Positions 60,359 to 64,000 of a stretch of 64,000 nucleotides of DNA are shown here, piece by piece. How positions within the stretch are numbered: the stretch's first letter is position 1; every line of letters starts with the position of its first letter. The stretch lies in the NCBI GenBank assembly GCA_021405325.1, contig QWII01000025.1, positions 1-64,000 of the forward strand. Reading direction: 5' to 3'. Origin of the DNA: Caldilinea sp. CFX5. Its GTDB lineage: Bacteria; Chloroflexota; Anaerolineae; Caldilineales; Caldilineaceae. The translations under genes were made by a program, and so were the position numbers. The notes below the pieces were generated by a model. It worked only from the letters and a program-made list of their open reading frames with translations. It was not told where the DNA came from and did no database searches.

Positions 60359-62118
60359 TACTCATCAAAGGTCGGCAACTCCCCCGGTACGGTGATTGTC
60401 CCTTCTTCGCGCACCAGCACCTGTCCCGTATGACCGCCAGGGGCGCGACTGATAAAACGGCGCGGCGTGAAGATGACGGTAGCGGCTTTTTCGCCCCGCA
60501 ATTTGGAGTAGTAGGCGGCGAGTTGGGCAGCCATGCGCAAGGTTTCCGGCTGCACCTGTTGACCGCCATTGCGAATGACGACATGGGAACCGGGTGCACC
60601 GCGCGCATGGAGCCAGGTGTCCTCCGCTTTGGCCACCCCAAAGGTGACTTCCTCGTTTTGCCGGGCATTACGCCCCACCACAATTTCAAAGCCCTGTGGA
60701 CTGTAATAACGCAAAAGCTGCGCTTCGGGCGCTTTGCCGGTTTTGGCTTTACCCATCGCTTTGGCTTTGGTTTTGCTGACGGTGCGCGGCAGTAAACCGG
60801 CGGCTTCCAGTTCCGCGCGCACGGCCTGCAACTCAGGTTGATTGGTCGCTTGTTGTAGATCCTCGGCCATCTGCGCGAGAAAGGCTAACTCAGCCTCTAA
60901 CTGTTTGCGCCGTTCGGGGATGATCTCAGCAGCGCGTTCCAACTTGGCGGCGCGCTTGAACCAGGTTTCGGCCTGCTCCACGGGCGTCTGCTCAGGGTCG
61001 AGTTGGATCACGAACTGTTTGTCGCCTAGATCCACCGGCAAGGTTGTTTGCCCCGCGCTGATCTGACTGCTCAAGGCCAGCAGCCATTCGGCTTCCATGC
61101 GCAGTTGTTCCGCTTCACCCGGCGCCGGTTCGTCAGCAATGGCGGCGGCCAACTGGCGTTGCACCCGTTGTTGCGCTTGCCGCACCTGATCTTCCAAGAG
61201 AGTGCGCATCCCGGCATAAGCGTCCGCTTGGGATTGCGTTTCGTCGCCGTCGCTTTGAGCGAAGTAACGTTCCAGTGCGTCGCTCATGGTAGGGCAAGGG
61301 ACAAACTCGCCGCGCACATGGCCGACATAGGGCGAAAAACCAACAAAGCGCTCATGTTCCTGCCACAGACCGGGTTGCCATGCACCAGTCGTCAACGGCG
61401 ACCAGAGTTCTTGCAACGCCTGCGCTAGGGCCAACATGTTTGCGGCTTGGGCCGGCGCTTCGGCGTCACCAGTCGCGCGCCAGGCCACTTCACGCGCTTG
61501 TGACGGGCTAACGCCAATCATCTGCTCCACCAACATGCGCCACAGCAGGCCATTCATCTGGGTGATTGCTTCGAGTCTGGTGTAATAGTCAGGCGTGCCG
61601 TCGTCCAATGGTGGCAGCTTGGATTGTTGCGGTGGCGCAACATAACGCCGCCCTGGCAGCAATTCCCGCTGCACCTTCTCTCCCGGCCAGACGCGCCGCA
61701 GACATTCCATGATCTGCCCGCCAGGGTTGAGCAACAGCACATTGCTGCGCTGACCCATGATTTCGATCACCAGTTGGGTGGCGCCATGTTCGGAATGGTC
61801 AAAATGGAGATTAAGAACCCGTTCGGTCGGCTCCGGCTGGTCGATGGCAGTGAGCAATGCGCCACGCACATATTTGCGCAATAACAACAAGAGGGGCGTT
61901 GGTTGCTCGACGCCGCGCCGTAACTTCTGTGTTGACAACTGCACCCGGCTTTTCCTGGCATCGGTGATGGCAACCAGATAGTGACGATGGTGGTTGGCGT
62001 AAATTTCAAAACCGATGCTGGTAGCATCGGGCATTAACACCTGCTGAACACGGCCACCCGCCAGGGTCTGTTGCAGTTCGGCAGTAATACAAGCTAAAGT
62101 CAATGCGTCAAAGTGCAT
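60358..62118 (-). CDS. rqcH: RqcH (Rqc2/NEMF homologue), ribosome quality control
   Basis: The 586-residue protein, with the ATG at 62118 after AAAGGA, has the NFACT-N domain (MHFDALTLACITAELQQTLA, then GGRVQQVLMPD), the middle helical coiled-coil (about 360-470) and the NFACT-R domain (YYSPQGFEIVVGRNARQNEE, then DTWLHARGAPGSHVVIRNGG). In bacteria this factor binds stalled 50S-peptidyl-tRNA and adds C-terminal alanine tails. It was formerly called fibronectin-binding protein. A K/A-rich insert (KTKAKAMGKAKTGKAPEA) lies before NFACT-R. Confidence 0.95.
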   Translation of the reverse strand: MHFDALTLACITAELQQTLAGGRVQQVLMPDATSIGFEIYANHHRHYLVAITDARKSRVQLSTQKLRRGVEQPTPLLLLLRKYVRGALLTAIDQPEPTERVLNLHFDHSEHGATQLVIEIMGQRSNVLLLNPGGQIMECLRRVWPGEKVQRELLPGRRYVAPPQQSKLPPLDDGTPDYYTRLEAITQMNGLLWRMLVEQMIGVSPSQAREVAWRATGDAEAPAQAANMLALAQALQELWSPLTTGAWQPGLWQEHERFVGFSPYVGHVRGEFVPCPTMSDALERYFAQSDGDETQSQADAYAGMRTLLEDQVRQAQQRVQRQLAAAIADEPAPGEAEQLRMEAEWLLALSSQISAGQTTLPVDLGDKQFVIQLDPEQTPVEQAETWFKRAAKLERAAEIIPERRKQLEAELAFLAQMAEDLQQATNQPELQAVRAELEAAGLLPRTVSKTKAKAMGKAKTGKAPEAQLLRYYSPQGFEIVVGRNARQNEEVTFGVAKAEDTWLHARGAPGSHVVIRNGGQQVQPETLRMAAQLAAYYSKLRGEKAATVIFTPRRFISRAPGGHTGQVLVREEGTITVPGELPTFDE

Positions 62119-62281
62119 AAGTAAGATCCTTTCTGCCGTCCATAATTTTGGCATCTAGACGGGTTCATTTGTATTATCATACCGAACAGTGAGTTGCCGC
62201 CCAAACCAGGTAGCGAAAAGTAATCCCGTAGCCACTGATCAATTTGGTCATCGACACAAAGCGCCCTATAATAGATGGCAA

Positions 62282-63208
62282 TTATCCAACTTTGTTCGGC
62301 GGTTGCCAACCGTGCTTTTGCAAAAAGGCATAATCCTTAGCCGTCAAGGAGAGGGTGGCTAACAATTCCGGTCGGCGGTGGAGGGTGCGCAGGAGCGCCT
62401 GTTCGCGATGCCACTGTTGCTGTTTGGCATGGTGACCACTGAGTAAGATGTCAGGGACGCTTTCGCCGCGGAAGGTGTGGGGCCGCGTATATTGCGGCCC
62501 TTCGAGTAAGCCATCCAGGCCGGGTGAATGGCTGTCGCGATGGGCGCCCAACGCATCGCCCAATGCCCCCGGTCGCAGGCGGGTGATGGCATCGACCAGG
62601 ATCATCGCCGCCAGTTCACCCCCGCTGATGACATAGTCGCCAATGCTGATTTCGTCGGTAACGACTTGGGTGCGCACCCGTTCGTCAATGCCTTCATAAC
62701 GCCCACAGATCAAGGCGAGCCGGGGGTAGTTGCTCAATTCGACCACGACGGTTTGGTTCAAAAGGCGACCTTGGGGCGTTAATAAAATCACGGGGAGATC
62801 GGTCGGCAATACAGGCGCCGCTTCGGCTGTCCACGGCGGTAAGTTGACATAGGCGTCTTCCGGTGGCAAAGACCAACCGGCGGGCCGGGTCAAGACCGTC
62901 TCAACCGCCCGAATGATCGGTGCGGGTTTCATTATCATCCCACCGCCACCGCCGTAGGGTGTATCATCACAAACGTGGTGGCGATCAACGGTATAATCAC
63001 GAATATTATGCAGCGCAATCGCTATCAATCGGCTGTCCAGCGCCCGACGGATGATGCTTTCCGCAAAGGGCGCACTGAACATCTGCGGGAAGAGGGTAAA
63101 AATGTCGAAATGCAGGGTTCCCAGCTCGTGACGCGCTACCGCGTCCGTGAACGAGTCCGCCGTAAACCCTTCGCCCGGCAACGACACTTCTTGCGTTCTC
63201 TCACTCAT
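62282..63208 (-). CDS. trmD: tRNA (guanine-N1-)-methyltransferase TrmD
   Basis: The 308-residue protein has the SPOUT signatures [60 protein letters not shown] and [16 protein letters not shown]. It methylates G37 of tRNAs reading CNN codons to prevent frameshifting. An extra 33 residues precede the usual start; no ATG, GTG or TTG lies closer than residue 10, so an extension of at least about 22 residues is required. That extension overlaps a divergent plus-strand frame. Neither rimM nor rplS, its usual partners, adjoins. Confidence 0.96.
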   Translation of the reverse strand: MSERTQEVSLPGEGFTADSFTDAVARHELGTLHFDIFTLFPQMFSAPFAESIIRRALDSRLIAIALHNIRDYTVDRHHVCDDTPYGGGGGMIMKPAPIIRAVETVLTRPAGWSLPPEDAYVNLPPWTAEAAPVLPTDLPVILLTPQGRLLNQTVVVELSNYPRLALICGRYEGIDERVRTQVVTDEISIGDYVISGGELAAMILVDAITRLRPGALGDALGAHRDSHSPGLDGLLEGPQYTRPHTFRGESVPDILLSGHHAKQQQWHREQALLRTLHRRPELLATLSLTAKDYAFLQKHGWQPPNKVG

Positions 63209-64000
63209 CGTCTCTCACAATCCATTCGTACTTCGTTCGCACCGCCGCCCACTCCGGCGCCCCCCTATGCGCGAACCGTTCATCAAATCCCCGCGCCGCC
63301 TAGACCAGAGCTAGGAGCGCCAACCATCAAGCGTGAACCGGTGGTTGGACAACGGACGCCGCAGTCGCACGCCCATCTCTATGGCCGTGACCTGCCGCCG
63401 CCCCAAGCTGAGCAACCGTTCCCCAGACAGCCACAGGAGAAACCGGCGCCCCAGGTGCAGTCGCTGCCACCCCAGATCGCTGCTCTGCAACGGGGGGTGA
63501 ATCATGGGCTGACCGCACTGGCGCAACTGGAACAGGCGCTCTTTAGCCTGCCGCTCTGGCAGAAGTTGGTCTCCATTGTACCACAGAGTGATCTACGGCA
63601 GAAGCAGATGGACGGGCTGAATCCGGTTGTGCCGAACGGCATCCGGTTGGGGCTGTTGGGCGCCATTGTAGTCGTCATGTGGTGGACCTGGCCCTCGTCC
63701 CAACTGCCGCCGTCACTGGCTGCGCAACGCGAAGAAGGGGATGGACGGACGAGTACTGCGCTTCGGTCGTTGGCGATTGTCAACGCCGTCAGTGGTGCGG
63801 GCAACACGCAAGGGGCGCAACCGGTGCTGCTCCAACCCATTTTGCAGCCGACGCCAACGCCAGCCGGCGCGCCGGTGGTCATGGTTCCCAGTGAACCAGT
63901 GGCAGCGCCGCCGTTGAATGACGCCCTCCCCGTCGCCGTTGATCCTGCCAGTTTGATCCTGGTGCCAACGGCGACGGCCTTTAATGTGGTGATGCCGCCG
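63110..64000 (+). CDS. Membrane-anchored Pro-rich protein, 3' end beyond the window
   Basis: A long open frame continues past 64000. It reads a Pro-rich segment ([19 protein letters not shown]), a helical part ([20 protein letters not shown]), one transmembrane helix ([15 protein letters not shown]) and an external Thr/Pro-rich region ([11 protein letters not shown]). The start is uncertain: ATG 63110, GTG 63128 and TTG 63191 lie inside the trmD 5' end on the other strand, and the next start codon is GTG 63341. I recognise no domain in the visible part. Confidence 0.5.
   Translation, partial: MQGSQLVTRYRVRERVRRKPFARQRHFLRSLTHRLSQSIRTSFAPPPTPAPPYARTVHQIPAPPRPELGAPTIKREPVVGQRTPQSHAHLYGRDLPPPQAEQPFPRQPQEKPAPQVQSLPPQIAALQRGVNHGLTALAQLEQALFSLPLWQKLVSIVPQSDLRQKQMDGLNPVVPNGIRLGLLGAIVVVMWWTWPSSQLPPSLAAQREEGDGRTSTALRSLAIVNAVSGAGNTQGAQPVLLQPILQPTPTPAGAPVVMVPSEPVAAPPLNDALPVAVDPASLILVPTATAFNVVMPP

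Overview
The window is 64 kb of a GC-rich bacterial chromosome. It most resembles a member of the Chloroflexota (Caldilinea/Anaerolineae-like). This placement is inference: it rests on the many NB-ARC/AAA proteins with TPR or WD40 sensors, the secreted DUF11/SdrD-B protein ending in the hydrophobic tail FLPLIRTK, the Thr/Pro-rich PTPTP linkers, and the dense small palindromic repeats. No rRNA, tRNA or CRISPR array was recognised.

Layout. 0.2-9 kb: a NodB-like protein, an MFS exporter, a phytanoyl-CoA-dioxygenase pseudogene joined to a transposase remnant, a beta-propeller lactonase, then a possible stress or defence cluster. That cluster holds an ArsR-DUF2087 regulator with a 40-bp palindromic operator, a DUF6998-like protein and an AAA-ATPase/PD-(D/E)XK protein. 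9-25 kb is mostly housekeeping and metabolism: ureohydrolase, PurC, RNase II, a large surface protein, PEP synthase, RtcA, a DUF1275 membrane protein, the relic of a toxin-antitoxin pair, a YjhG-type sugar-acid dehydratase and an acetolactate-synthase-like ThDP enzyme.

26-50.6 kb is accessory and signalling-rich. It has an HTH/NB-ARC/WD40 protein with a damaged 3' end, two paralogous split STAND cassettes (NB-ARC ATPase plus separate TPR protein), an SDR/NTF2 operon, a toxin-antitoxin pair whose antitoxin lacks its HTH core, an HTH/AAA/TPR regulator, small detoxification-type enzymes (DinB, VOC, alpha/beta hydrolases), and an unusual three-gene cassette. The cassette comprises a soluble AAA ATPase, an ABC-type solute-binding protein with no permease, and a polytopic membrane protein carrying its own P-loop ATPase. 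Two promoters here carry three GAGAGTN-like heptamers at an exact 11-bp period, suggesting a shared regulator.

50.7-64 kb returns to core genes: the MoxR/DUF58/DUF4129 operon, a multi-S1-domain protein behind a near-consensus promoter, bS21, IF-1, a Nudix hydrolase, a DtxR-family regulator, a BioF2-type acetyltransferase, RqcH, TrmD and the start of a membrane-anchored protein that runs off the end.

Short inverted-repeat elements punctuate almost every intergenic space. One family shares TTACGCA-type ends (2580, 11144, 29402, 32929, 56671) and includes two identical 85-bp copies 27 kb apart. These elements end genes, sit between promoters and genes, and adjoin the transposase remnant.
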